Counted from the first letter of the stretch, positions 42,349 through 51,457 are shown. The stretch is DNA of 64,000 nt from Alistipes sp. (GCA_017504485.1 JAFVRC010000044.1:1-64000), one strand, 5' to 3'. The notes: generated by a model not told the origin, from the letters alone. Numbers and translations are program-made.

Positions 42349-44850
42349 TTACGGCCACACGGGCGGCACAATGGCGTTGTAGGTGAAATCTACACCTACA
42401 ACGCCATCTATAAACTCCGTGCAGGAGTATGTGTTGCCATAAGGATCTGTGGCTACTACGCGGATGTCGTCCCACGCCTTGTCGTCGGCAAGCAGCGAAC
42501 TCTCGATGTGGTACATATTATTGGCCGCCGAGAGTGCTTGTGAGCGTTTCGACCAGCCGCGAACACCGATGAGATAGCCTATGGCCCACCAATCGACCGT
42601 CGAATTGGCGGCGAATGTCGTAGGGTTTTCGAGCGATGTTTGCGCTTGAATGGCCGGCTGTAGAGCGTTGAGCTCATCTTTTGTCAGCTTTTTGCCGTTG
42701 CTGTCATAACGCCATGGGTCACCAAGACTATACGCCAGGTGTGTCATCCGACCGATGTGCTTGTCACCGACATAGGCATCGATCTGCCAGCCGTGGCCGC
42801 CATTCCATACGTTTGCAAGGAGCGTAGAGCGGTTGTACGGGGAGGCGAAGTATTCGTACTCGCCACCCGAAATCAGGCTGCCTCGGTAGAGGCGTATTTG
42901 GTAGTCGGGCGAGTTGAAACCCTCGTTGATGCCGAGATAGACATGGTTGCGTACCTTCGCGCCGTCGAGATGGAAGAGCGCAAAACCGTTTGGCGAGCCG
43001 TCGCGTGCTACGACCGACTGCCACCATGCGCCACAAAGGGCTCCGGTGACGTGCTCTACGATGTTGTGGTTGGCAATCTTGATGTTGCGCACATCGTGCG
43101 AGTGTCCGGCAAGGATGCGTGCCTCGGCAAAGTCGTCGAGCAGTGTCATTACACGCTCGATGTTGGCATATTTGGTGACGTAGAGGTTCAGCTGCGAGTG
43201 TACGCACAGTATTACCATCCTATCCTTCGGCACGCAGGCAAGGTCTTGGCGTAGCCACTCCACCTGCTCGTCGGAGAAGTCGGCGTGGTAGCTCTCGAAG
43301 TCGAAGTATGTGTCATACGAGGTGCAATCGTAGTGTATGTCCATCATCGAGACGATATGCACCTTGCCGCGGTTGAACGAGTAGTTCGCCGGGCCGAAGC
43401 ACTCCTCGTAGGGGCGCTGCGCGGCCAGTCGCAGCGTGGAATTGCGTGAGTCGATGCGTGCGGCGTAGCGCCCCTTATGGTCGTGGTTGCCCATCACCGT
43501 AAAGACCGGCATGCCGATACTCTCGAAGGCCATCTTGTCGCGCATCATAGGCATATATCCGCTCTTGTCCGAATTGGTGGATGAGGATATTATGTCGCCC
43601 AGCGCGATGCCGTAGCAAGGGAGTGCCTGCCCCTGAACGTGGCTGCGCAGAGCGGGTACCGATTCGTTGCAGAAGCGTGCAAAACCATTCGCCGAGGAGA
43701 CCTGTGGATCGCCGAGCGAGTAGAGCATAAACTCTTGCTCGATGCCCCCTTCGAGCCTCTCGAGCGTGAAGTCGTAACGCTGCATCTTTTTAGGCTCATA
43801 GAGGTGGTAGAAGTGCGGTTGCCCGTATTGGTTTAGAGGAACACGGCAGTCGGCCGGCAGCGAGATGAAGATGTGCCAAGTATCCTTCGATGGAGTGAAG
43901 CTGTAGTGCCCCTCTTTGTCGGTCGTGACGACCTGGAAGCCATCGCTCACGGCAACGCCCTCGATAGGTGTGCCGTCGGCATAGCGCACATAGCCCGCCG
44001 CCTCGCCAAATACCGAGAGTTCATCGTTCTCGCTCGTGAGAGGCTCGATAAACATCTCTGCGCCATATCGGTAGTGTGTCGTGCCAAACTCGCGAACCAC
44101 GCCTGCTCGCAGTGCCATTTTGCCTTCGGTCGAGAAGCGCAGCTGCATAGAGCCGCCATTGCTGTCGTGCAGGGTTATGTGGCAAGTGCCGTGGTCGCCG
44201 GCCGGCAGTGCGATAAACGTGCTCGCAGGGGTGTCGGAGAGCTCGAGGGGCGAATCGAACAGATAGTCGATGGTGTGTGACTGCTCGCGGCCGTCGCTCA
44301 ACGTGCCGCTCGCGCAGTCGATGGCATAGTTGCCGCACAGAACCCCCTCGGAGGCTGTCACTTCTATTGATGTGAGGCTCACGCTACCCGTGAGTGAGAG
44401 TCGGATGATTGAGCATAGGTGGTGCAGCGTTGCCGACATCCCCTGCTCGGTGTAGCCGTACATTGCGATGGCCGCAGGGTCGAAACTCCCCTCGACGTGG
44501 TGTTGTGTGGCAGCGAATGTGATGCGCCCATCGGTCGATGCGGGATGCAGCAGATGGTATGGATAGTCGAGCCTTTCGCCCACCTCGAAGGAGGCGCGAC
44601 GGGGGTCTGCCGAATCAATCTCGGCCGCATCAGATACGACGCAGTTGATGGAGATGCAATCGCCGGCCTGCCAATGATGGAGATAGTCGCCCGATGGAGT
44701 GGTGCCGCCGATTGTCGTGCGTGACGTAGCGGCGCACTCTACGGTAAGGCGCGTAACACCACCAACGCCCGAGTCGATTCTCTCGTCGGGTGTCGTACAG
44801 GCAACCGCGATAATGGTCGCCACGAATGCTGTTATCGTGCCTCTAAACAT
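42349..44850 (-). CDS. Calcineurin-like phosphoesterase lipoprotein (2 of 3)
   Basis: The start at 44850 gives MFRGTITAFVATIIAVAC with a lipobox, 833 residues, the same size and architecture as the downstream paralogue. There is a fimbrillin-like N-terminal region (RTTIGGTTPSGDYLHHWQAG), an N-domain (YVRYADGTPIEGVAVSDGF), a phosphoesterase core and a C-domain. Core motifs are GDPQ, LGDII, GNHD, CVHSQ and GHSHD. The first motif has Gln where the paralogue has His, a variant seen in other members of the superfamily. It begins 38 nt after korB, so a kor-phosphoesterase transcript is possible. Confidence 0.87.
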   Translation of the reverse strand: MFRGTITAFVATIIAVACTTPDERIDSGVGGVTRLTVECAATSRTTIGGTTPSGDYLHHWQAGDCISINCVVSDAAEIDSADPRRASFEVGERLDYPYHLLHPASTDGRITFAATQHHVEGSFDPAAIAMYGYTEQGMSATLHHLCSIIRLSLTGSVSLTSIEVTASEGVLCGNYAIDCASGTLSDGREQSHTIDYLFDSPLELSDTPASTFIALPAGDHGTCHITLHDSNGGSMQLRFSTEGKMALRAGVVREFGTTHYRYGAEMFIEPLTSENDELSVFGEAAGYVRYADGTPIEGVAVSDGFQVVTTDKEGHYSFTPSKDTWHIFISLPADCRVPLNQYGQPHFYHLYEPKKMQRYDFTLERLEGGIEQEFMLYSLGDPQVSSANGFARFCNESVPALRSHVQGQALPCYGIALGDIISSSTNSDKSGYMPMMRDKMAFESIGMPVFTVMGNHDHKGRYAARIDSRNSTLRLAAQRPYEECFGPANYSFNRGKVHIVSMMDIHYDCTSYDTYFDFESYHADFSDEQVEWLRQDLACVPKDRMVILCVHSQLNLYVTKYANIERVMTLLDDFAEARILAGHSHDVRNIKIANHNIVEHVTGALCGAWWQSVVARDGSPNGFALFHLDGAKVRNHVYLGINEGFNSPDYQIRLYRGSLISGGEYEYFASPYNRSTLLANVWNGGHGWQIDAYVGDKHIGRMTHLAYSLGDPWRYDSNGKKLTKDELNALQPAIQAQTSLENPTTFAANSTVDWWAIGYLIGVRGWSKRSQALSAANNMYHIESSLLADDKAWDDIRVVATDPYGNTYSCTEFIDGVVGVDFTYNAIVPPVWP

Positions 44851-44888
44851 TGTTCTGCTATGCGTGAGCAGTGCCGCGGCATTGCTGC

Positions 44889-45917
44889 TTATCGCACCTC
44901 CCAAGTGTCGCCCGAGTGGAGCAGATCACTTACCGAGTGTATCGAGCTATGGCTCGTAACTTCGGCAATCTGCTCCTCGACCTTCGCCTCGTAGGTCGGC
45001 TCCTCGACATCGCGGATGATGCCCACGGCGACAGGATAGTCGGGGTAGCGCATCGCCGCCAACATGGTGTGGAGTGTCGTGTCGCGGCGGTGTGCATCGT
45101 GCGTGAGCACATCGTCTATCGTGTAGCCGCCCTCGCCTATGGTTACCACTTTGAGTTGCATATCCTCGAAAATAAGACCTTTGTCAAGGTTCGCGCCGAA
45201 GAGCATCTTCTCGCCGTGGCGGAGGTGTATGGTGCGCTCGGCTCGTGTGGCCTTGTCGGCCGCAAAGTCGGCGTGAGTGCGGTTGTTGAAGATTACGCAA
45301 TTGACCAATGCCTCGACAACAGACATGCCCTTGTGCTGCGCCGCCGCAACAAGAAGCTCCTTCGAGAGCGCCACGTCGGCATCAATCGTGCGTGCAAAGA
45401 ACGAACCCTTGGCCCCGATAACCAACTCACCCGGATTGAACGGCTGCTCGATAGTGCCGTAGGGCGATGTTTTGGTCACCTTGCCGAGCTTCGTTGTCGG
45501 CGAGTATTGGCCTTTAGTCAGGCCGTATATCTCGTTGTTGAAGAGTACGAGGTTGAGATCTATGTTGCGACGTATGGCGTGGATAAAGTGGTTGCCGCCA
45601 ATTGCCAGCGAGTCGCCGTCGCCCGTGCACACCCATACCGAGAGGTCGGGGCGTGCCGTCTTGATGCCCGTAGCTACGGCCGCCGCACGACCGTGAATGG
45701 TGTGGAAACCGAAGGTGCGCATGTAGTAGATGAAGCGTGACGAGCAACCTATGCCCGATACGAATACGAACTTCTCGCGCGGCAGGTCGAGAGCCTCGGC
45801 AACATCCGGAAGAGCTCGCTGCACGGCGTTGAGCATCGCGTGGTCGCCACAGCCCGGGCACCACTTGACCTGCTGGTCGTTCTTGAAATCGGCGTATGTG
45901 TAGTTGTACTTTGTCAT
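44889..45917 (-). CDS. korB: 2-oxoacid:ferredoxin oxidoreductase, beta subunit
   Basis: The start at 45917 (MTKYNYTYADFKNDQQVKWC) gives 342 residues. It binds thiamine diphosphate: WCPGCGDHAML and GIGCSSRF at the N-terminus, the IHGRAAAVATGIK helix, and the TPP motif CTGDGDSLAIGGNH with the distal LFNNEIYGLTKGQ. With KorA it oxidises 2-oxoglutarate (or another 2-oxoacid) to the acyl-CoA, reducing ferredoxin that can feed Rnf. It starts 2 nt after korA. Confidence 0.93.
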   Translation of the reverse strand: MTKYNYTYADFKNDQQVKWCPGCGDHAMLNAVQRALPDVAEALDLPREKFVFVSGIGCSSRFIYYMRTFGFHTIHGRAAAVATGIKTARPDLSVWVCTGDGDSLAIGGNHFIHAIRRNIDLNLVLFNNEIYGLTKGQYSPTTKLGKVTKTSPYGTIEQPFNPGELVIGAKGSFFARTIDADVALSKELLVAAAQHKGMSVVEALVNCVIFNNRTHADFAADKATRAERTIHLRHGEKMLFGANLDKGLIFEDMQLKVVTIGEGGYTIDDVLTHDAHRRDTTLHTMLAAMRYPDYPVAVGIIRDVEEPTYEAKVEEQIAEVTSHSSIHSVSDLLHSGDTWEVR

Positions 45918-45919
45918 GG

Positions 45920-47755
45920 CTATCTGTTTGTGTAGAGCATAAAGTGGTCGAGCAGCTCCGAGGTGGTGAAAGGCTGTCCTTCGCACTTGTTGTATTGGTT
46001 GAATGTGATGGATGGGAACTGCTGGCGCAGGTGGTAGGCCAACTGCCCCTCGTTGAGTTCGCATACGACGACGTGGCGGTAGCGTGCGAGTATCTCGCCC
46101 AAGCCGTGAGGCAGAGGATTCAGTGCGGATATATGGCAGTGCGCAATCGAGGCACCGCGTTCACGCGCACCTTCGACAGCCGCCGTGACGTGGCCGTAGG
46201 TGCCACCCCAACTTACAACGAGAAGGTCGCCTTCCGCATCGCCCTCGACCTGCAACTCCGGCAGATAGTCGGCAACGCGGCGCACCTTTTCGGCACGCAG
46301 GCGTACCATCTCGGCGTGGTTGTCGGGGTCGTAGGATATCGTGCCGCGCAGAGCGTGCTTCTCGAGGCCTCCGATGCGGTGCTCAAGCCCCGCAGTGCCC
46401 GGAAGGGCCCAGCCGCGCACGAGTCGCTCGTCGCGCTTGTATGGCATAAAGTCGCCCTCCGCACTCTCGACAATCGGAGGGGTGATTGCCGCATAGTCGG
46501 CAATGTCAGGTATGCGCCACGGCTCCGAGCCGTTGGCTATAAATCCGTCGGTGAGAAGTACAACAGGTGTCATGTGCTCCAATGCAATCTTGGCTGCCAG
46601 GTAGGCCTTGTCGAAGCAGTCGCCCGGTGATGCGGCTGCGAGGACTACCAACGGACACTCGCCATTGCGGCCGTGAAGTGCTTGCAGCAGGTCGCTCTGT
46701 TCGGTCTTGGTCGGTAGGCCCGTCGAGGGGCCTCCGCGCTGCACATCCACTACTACGAGTGGCAGCTCGGCCATCACCGCAAGGCCTAACGCCTCGCTTT
46801 TGAGCGATAGGCCGGGGCCGCTGGTCGTAGTGATGGCGAGTGAACCTCCGTATGCCGCACCGATGGCCGTGCAGATGCCGGCAATCTCATCCTCGGCCTG
46901 CACACTCTTCACGCCGAGCGACTTATGCTTGGCCAGTTCCTCGAGGATGACCGTCGCCGGAGTGATAGGGTAGGAGCCGCAGAAGAGGGGGCGGCCGCTA
47001 CGCTCCGAGGCAGCGATAAATCCCCACGCTGTGGCGACGTTGCCGTTTATCGAGCGGTAGGTGCCGCTCTTCTGCGGTGCCGGAGCAACGAAGTAGGTGT
47101 TGGCGAAGAGGTGGTTGTTGGCCGCATAGTTGTAGCCTCCATCGAGCACAAGGCGGTTGGCCTCGGCAAGCGCGGGAGCCTTCTTGCCGAACTTCTTGTC
47201 GAGGAATTGGTGGCCGTGCTCGGTGGAGCAGTTGTACATATATAATATAATGCCCAGCGCAAACATATTTTTGCACTTGTCGATACTCTTGCGGTCCATG
47301 CCCGCCTGCTCGGCGAGAGCCGTGCGTGTCAGCGAGGTGATGTGCGGCATAACGATGTTGTAGCCGTCGAGTCCGAGCTCGGCAATGGGATCGTCGCTCG
47401 AGAACTCTGCCTTCGTGAGGTTGTCGGCCGTCACCGAGTCGGCATCGAGAATAACCGTTGCGTCGGTTTTGAGCCACTTGCGGTTGGCCTTTAAGGCCGC
47501 AGGGTTCATCGCTACGAGCACATCGCAGTAGTCGCCCGGCGAGGTTATGCGACCGCTGCCGAAGTGTACCTGAAAGCCCGATACGCCCGCCACCGTGCCT
47601 TGCGGTGCACGAATTTCGGCCGGATAGTCCGGGAATGTGGAGATGTCGTTGCCGGCCAAAGCCGAGGTCTCCGAGAAGAGTGTTCCCGTAAGTTGCATTC
47701 CGTCGCCCGAGTCGCCCGAGAAACGGATTACCACATCGTGAAGCTGTTGTTTCAT
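45920..47755 (-). CDS. korA: 2-oxoacid:ferredoxin oxidoreductase, fused gamma-alpha subunit
   Basis: 611 residues. The N-terminal gamma domain (about 1-190: FSGDSGDGMQLTGTLFSETS, VLVAMNPAALKAN) is fused to the alpha pyrimidine-binding domain (AFGSYPITPATVILEELA-like block read here as CGSYPITPATVI, then VQAEDEIAGICTAIGAAYGG). The C-terminal domain II starts near 510 (GDLLVVSWGGTYG). This fusion is usual for 2-oxoglutarate:ferredoxin oxidoreductases of Bacteroidetes. It lies 33 nt after the S24 repressor gene with no visible promoter between. Confidence 0.93.
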   Translation of the reverse strand: MKQQLHDVVIRFSGDSGDGMQLTGTLFSETSALAGNDISTFPDYPAEIRAPQGTVAGVSGFQVHFGSGRITSPGDYCDVLVAMNPAALKANRKWLKTDATVILDADSVTADNLTKAEFSSDDPIAELGLDGYNIVMPHITSLTRTALAEQAGMDRKSIDKCKNMFALGIILYMYNCSTEHGHQFLDKKFGKKAPALAEANRLVLDGGYNYAANNHLFANTYFVAPAPQKSGTYRSINGNVATAWGFIAASERSGRPLFCGSYPITPATVILEELAKHKSLGVKSVQAEDEIAGICTAIGAAYGGSLAITTTSGPGLSLKSEALGLAVMAELPLVVVDVQRGGPSTGLPTKTEQSDLLQALHGRNGECPLVVLAAASPGDCFDKAYLAAKIALEHMTPVVLLTDGFIANGSEPWRIPDIADYAAITPPIVESAEGDFMPYKRDERLVRGWALPGTAGLEHRIGGLEKHALRGTISYDPDNHAEMVRLRAEKVRRVADYLPELQVEGDAEGDLLVVSWGGTYGHVTAAVEGARERGASIAHCHISALNPLPHGLGEILARYRHVVVCELNEGQLAYHLRQQFPSITFNQYNKCEGQPFTTSELLDHFMLYTNR

Positions 47756-47788
47756 TACGCTTATAGTTGTTGCTTTGAAAAAATGTGT

Positions 47789-48460
47789 CTAACGTATCGA
47801 ATTCATTCGTATGCTCGCCTTAACCAATGCTATGGCGCGTATGCGACTGCGCTCGACATCCTTGTCGGCATGGTGCGGATTCTGACTGACGAGCTTTATA
47901 TGGCCGTCGCGGTCGGACTTCTGCACATACTTGACGGTGATGTACTCCTCGCCATCGAGGTCTATCGAGAGCAGATACATATCGCCCCAAAATACATCGT
48001 CGAGGTCGCGTAGCTGCTTATAGAGGACAATGTCGCCGCTCTTGAGAAGCGGATACATCGAGTCGCCCACGACGTATATCGCACCGTCGCACTTCGGCAG
48101 ATTGGGGATGTGGATGTAGTTCACGGGCTCCAACGCGCGCTGCTCGAAGAGCGGAACGAGACCCGCCGTGCCCTCGATTGAGTAGAGCGGCACGCTCTGC
48201 AATGGCATTTGGTTGTCGGTGCGGAGATTGAAGGCCTGAGTGATGGCCGGCGGAGCATTGAACATATCGCCCGTGCCGTTGTCAATCCACTCGGGATTTA
48301 CGTTCAGTTCCTGAACTAATATATTGCGGTTGCGCTGCGAGAGTCTTGTTCGGCCGGTCTCGATCATTGAGAGAGCGGTCTTTCCAACACCAAGTCGTTG
48401 AGCTAATTGCTCTTGCGTTAATCCTAACTCTTTGCGTATAAGTTTTACTCTACTCTGCAT
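47789..48460 (-). CDS. CI/LexA-like repressor with helix-turn-helix and S24 self-cleavage domain
   Basis: 223 residues. An XRE helix-turn-helix at about 5-60 (LGLTQEQLAQRLGVGKTALS) is joined to an S24 peptidase domain. All autocleavage elements are present: an Ala99-Gly100 scissile site (EGTAGLVP), nucleophile Ser134 (VGDSMYPLLKSGD) and general base Lys177 (ITVKYV). The 35-residue distance from cleavage site to Ser is that of LexA. It should repress DNA until RecA-stimulated self-cleavage. It faces the terminase genes divergently across a 135-bp region with an inverted repeat, and precedes korA on its own strand. Confidence 0.9.
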   Translation of the reverse strand: MQSRVKLIRKELGLTQEQLAQRLGVGKTALSMIETGRTRLSQRNRNILVQELNVNPEWIDNGTGDMFNAPPAITQAFNLRTDNQMPLQSVPLYSIEGTAGLVPLFEQRALEPVNYIHIPNLPKCDGAIYVVGDSMYPLLKSGDIVLYKQLRDLDDVFWGDMYLLSIDLDGEEYITVKYVQKSDRDGHIKLVSQNPHHADKDVERSRIRAIALVKASIRMNSIR

Positions 48461-48489
48461 AAAAAATGTTCAAAAATTATTATACAAAA

Positions 48490-48519
48490 ATTGAATAAGA
48501 AGATGCATTAAAGTTCAAT
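48490..48519. promoter_or_regulatory. Candidate operator between the S24 repressor and terminase genes
   Basis: ATTGAA (48490-48495) and TTCAAT (48514-48519) form a 6-bp inverted repeat with an 18-bp centre, upstream of the plus-strand -7 TATATTTG at 48528-48535. The repressor coded next to it is the natural candidate to bind. Confidence 0.4.
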
Positions 48520-48527
48520 ACTTGTAT

Positions 48528-48535
48528 TATATTTG
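48528..48535 (+). promoter_or_regulatory. -7 element for the small gene and terminase
   Basis: TATATTTG matches TAnnTTTG, 60 nt before the 103-residue gene. The -33 position has no TTTG, and the candidate operator overlaps that region. Confidence 0.5.
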
Positions 48536-48595
48536 CACCACAAATGTACAGATTTTATATCGAACAACCAAATATTTTAACCAAAAATTTATATT

Positions 48596-48907
48596 ATGTT
48601 CTATTTTCACAAAGCTCACTACATGGCTATTGCCGCGAAAATTCTCGAAGAGGCCTCCTCGCCGCACTACTTTTCGGGGCGTGTGGAGTTGCTCACCGCT
48701 CTCGATGCAGAGGTTGAACTTACGGCCACGCTTATAATCTATCGTCATCGTCCGCAGCCGCTCGATGAGGTGGCTGTAGATAGTGTGTCGAATGTTGTGC
48801 CCGTGTGGTGGGATGTGGTGGTGAGGAATGGCGAGGGCGAACCGGTTTTAGACCACGATTTCGACTTCGAAAAGTTGCGTCTTGCACTGCTCGACTGCGA
48901 GAAGTAA
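48596..48907 (+). CDS. Small protein of unknown function beside the terminase
   Basis: 103 residues, probably cytoplasmic. It has an N-terminal helix (HYMAIAAKILEEASS), alternating strands (FSGRVELLTALDAEVELTAT, LIIYRHRP) and an acidic C-terminus. The composition and position fit a hypothetical phage-type protein. Not recognised. It comes just before terL, under the candidate S24 operator. Confidence 0.6.
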   Translation: MFYFHKAHYMAIAAKILEEASSPHYFSGRVELLTALDAEVELTATLIIYRHRPQPLDEVAVDSVSNVVPVWWDVVVRNGEGEPVLDHDFDFEKLRLALLDCEK

Positions 48908-48973
48908 TGGTGGTAGTATATTGTGTACAATAGATTGTAAATCAATGTGTTCTCGAAAAAAAAATGTGTAGTT

Positions 48974-50380
48974 ATGGTAGATTTTTCGCAATTTGCAATT
49001 TCGGTATATCCGTTTCTCGAACTCGAAAATTTTCACAAAGTCTATTATCGCGTGCTAGAGGCCTTCGCCGATGGGCGTATTCGCCGGCTTATTGTGACGA
49101 TGCCGCCGCAGCACGGCAAGTCGGTTGGTGCCACGACTCTGTTGCCGGCTTATATGCTCGGGCTTAATCCCGACCTGCGTCTGGCTATAGCCTCCTATTC
49201 GGGCAGCCTCGCTTCGAAGTTCAACCGTCGCGTGCAGCGCATCTTGGAGAGCGGCGAGTATGCTGCGTTATTTCCGCAGACGACCATCAAGCGCGGTGCC
49301 AAGCCGGCGAACTATATCCGCACGGCCGACGAGGTGGAGATTGTCGGGCGCGACGGAGTGCTGCTCTCGGTGGGGCGCGAGGGGTCGCTGACGGGCAATC
49401 GTGTCGATTGTTTTATTCTCGACGACCTCTACAAAGATGCTATGGAGGCGGGTTCGCCTATCGTGCGCGAGAACTGCTGGGAGTGGTATATATCGGTGGT
49501 ACGTACCCGTATGCACAACGCTTCACGCGAGCTTATTGTTTTTACGCGCTGGCACGATGAGGATTTGATAGGCTCGATTCTCGCAAAGGAGCCGTGGCGG
49601 CACTTTCGCTCGATGTCGGATATCGATAATCTTGGCGAAACAGAGTGGCTCTACCTGAATTTCGAGGCGTTGAAATGCGGCCCGCCGACCGAGGTGGATC
49701 CTCGCAGCGAGGGCGAGGCCCTTTGGGAGGAACGGCATAGCGCAAAACTCCTGGCGGCCAAGCGTGCGCTCGACCCGCAACGCTTCGAATGTATGTATCA
49801 GGGGCACCCCTCTTCGCGTGACGGACTGCTCTATGGCGACTCGTTTGCGGAGTATGATGCCCTGCCGCGCGATGTCGTGCGCAAGGCCAATTATACGGAT
49901 ACGGCGGATACGGGCGACGACTATCTCTGCTCGGTGTGCTACGAGGTGGATACGGATGGTGCGATATATATTGTCGATGTGGTCTATTCGCGTGAGCCTA
50001 TGGAGGTTACCGAGCGCCTTGTCAGCGATATGCTCGCGCGTAACAATACGCGACAGGCGCTTATCGAGAGTAACAATGGCGGTCGCGGCTTTGCGCGTGC
50101 CGTGCAGCGTTTGGCGCCCCGCACACGCATCGAGTGGTTCTATCAGAGCGAGAATAAGGAGGCGCGCATACTATCTAACTCGTCAAGTGTGTTGCACGCG
50201 TTGCGCTTCCCTCGCGGTTGGCAGCGGCGATGGCCGGAGCTGTACGCTCATCTGACGACCTATCGTCGCCACTTTCGCACAAATCGTTGGCATGATGCTC
50301 CCGATGTATTTACGGGAATAGTAGAGCGCGAACTCTACGGCTCGCGCTCATTCGATAGTGTTATCAGCTTCAAAAAATAG
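48974..50380 (+). CDS. terL: Phage terminase large subunit, isolated
   Basis: 468 residues from the ATG at 48974; a GTG at 48947 would add nine residues. The ATPase domain has Walker A MPPQHGKS (Lys49) and Walker B DCFILDD, then a coupling motif in LIVFTRWHDED. The C-terminal RNase H-like nuclease is expected from about 310 (SVCYEVDTDGAIYIVDVVYS, ALIESNNGG with its acidic residues). Terminases pump DNA into phage heads. No portal, capsid, tail or integrase gene is nearby. The frame is complete, so it may be a maintained remnant or domesticated gene. It ends 4 nt before the convergent tsaD. Confidence 0.9.
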   Translation: MVDFSQFAISVYPFLELENFHKVYYRVLEAFADGRIRRLIVTMPPQHGKSVGATTLLPAYMLGLNPDLRLAIASYSGSLASKFNRRVQRILESGEYAALFPQTTIKRGAKPANYIRTADEVEIVGRDGVLLSVGREGSLTGNRVDCFILDDLYKDAMEAGSPIVRENCWEWYISVVRTRMHNASRELIVFTRWHDEDLIGSILAKEPWRHFRSMSDIDNLGETEWLYLNFEALKCGPPTEVDPRSEGEALWEERHSAKLLAAKRALDPQRFECMYQGHPSSRDGLLYGDSFAEYDALPRDVVRKANYTDTADTGDDYLCSVCYEVDTDGAIYIVDVVYSREPMEVTERLVSDMLARNNTRQALIESNNGGRGFARAVQRLAPRTRIEWFYQSENKEARILSNSSSVLHALRFPRGWQRRWPELYAHLTTYRRHFRTNRWHDAPDVFTGIVERELYGSRSFDSVISFKK

Positions 50381-50384
50381 TGGA

Positions 50385-51410
50385 TTACAGCAACTCTTCG
50401 TAGCGAGCTATCGGCGCAGCATCGAGTGTCGAAAACTCCTCTTTCAGATACTTGTAGCGACCGGCAATGGCGATCATCGCGGCATTGTCGGTCGTGAAGC
50501 GTAATTCGGGCAGGAAGCAACGCCAGCCGCGACGCTTGCACTCGTCGGCTATACGACTGCGCAGCAGCGAGTTGGCCGCCACGCCGCCGCCTATGGCTAT
50601 ATCCTTTATGTGGAAGTGCTTGGCGGCACTCACCAGACGTGTGGCGAGGATATCGACCACCGTGTCGAGCAGCGAGGCGCAGAGGTCGGCTTTGTTCTGC
50701 TCGATGAAATCGGGGTTTTCGGCCATTCGGTCGCGCAGTGTGTAGAGGAACGAGGTTTTGAGACCCGAGAACGAGAAGTCGAACTCGCCCACGCGCGGCT
50801 TCGCAAAGTGGAACGCATCGGCACGCCCCTCCTTGGCAAGGCGGTCGATGACCGGCCCCCCTGGGTAGGGTAGTCCCATAACTTTGGCGCACTTGTCGAG
50901 CGCTTCGCCTGCGGCATCGTCGATGGTTGTACCTACGATATGCATCTCGAAGGGTGACTCCACGCGTACGATTTGTGTGTGCCCTCCGCTGACGAGCAGC
51001 GAGAGATACGGGAAGTCGGGGTGCTCGCACTCACGGTCGGGCATATCTACAAATGGGGCGAGGATGTGTCCGTGCAGGTGATTGACCTCGACGAGCGGTA
51101 TGTTGTGGGCGAGGGCAAGACCCTTGGCAAAGGATGTACCGACCATTAGTGAGCCTACCAGGCCCGGGCCGCGAGTAAAGGCTATGGCATCGACTTTGTC
51201 GATGGTGATACCTGCATCTTTGAGAGCCGTATCGACCACGGGCACGATATTCTGCTGGTGGGCGCGTGAGGCGAGTTCGGGGATTACGCCTCCGTATCGC
51301 TCGTGCACCGCCTGCGAGGCTATCACGCTCGATAGCAGCGTAGTATTACGCACGATGGCCGCCGATGTGTCGTCGCACGATGACTCTATTCCGAGAATTG
51401 TTATATCCAT
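50385..51410 (-). CDS. tsaD: tRNA threonylcarbamoyladenosine synthase subunit TsaD
   Basis: 341 residues from the ATG at 51410 (MDITILGIESSCDDTSAAIV). ASKHA-fold motifs are present: the metal-binding HLHGHILA, LLVSGGHTQIV, and GGVAANSLLR near the C-terminus. It transfers threonylcarbamoyl to A37 of ANN-decoding tRNAs with TsaB and TsaE. Essential housekeeping gene, divergent from tamB. Confidence 0.96.
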   Translation of the reverse strand: MDITILGIESSCDDTSAAIVRNTTLLSSVIASQAVHERYGGVIPELASRAHQQNIVPVVDTALKDAGITIDKVDAIAFTRGPGLVGSLMVGTSFAKGLALAHNIPLVEVNHLHGHILAPFVDMPDRECEHPDFPYLSLLVSGGHTQIVRVESPFEMHIVGTTIDDAAGEALDKCAKVMGLPYPGGPVIDRLAKEGRADAFHFAKPRVGEFDFSFSGLKTSFLYTLRDRMAENPDFIEQNKADLCASLLDTVVDILATRLVSAAKHFHIKDIAIGGGVAANSLLRSRIADECKRRGWRCFLPELRFTTDNAAMIAIAGRYKYLKEEFSTLDAAPIARYEELL

Positions 51411-51457
51411 ACCGCAATTTTTTTGCACTTTTATTTCTGTATTTCATAAATTGTAGC

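Noticed and set aside
44889..46064. Longer start for korB at 46064
   Set aside because: It would overlap korA by about 145 nt; the ATG at 45917 gives the normal N-terminus 2 nt after korA.
48596..50380. Prophage
   Set aside because: Only a terminase, a small gene and a repressor are present; no structural, lysis, replication or integration genes lie on either side, so it cannot be called a prophage.
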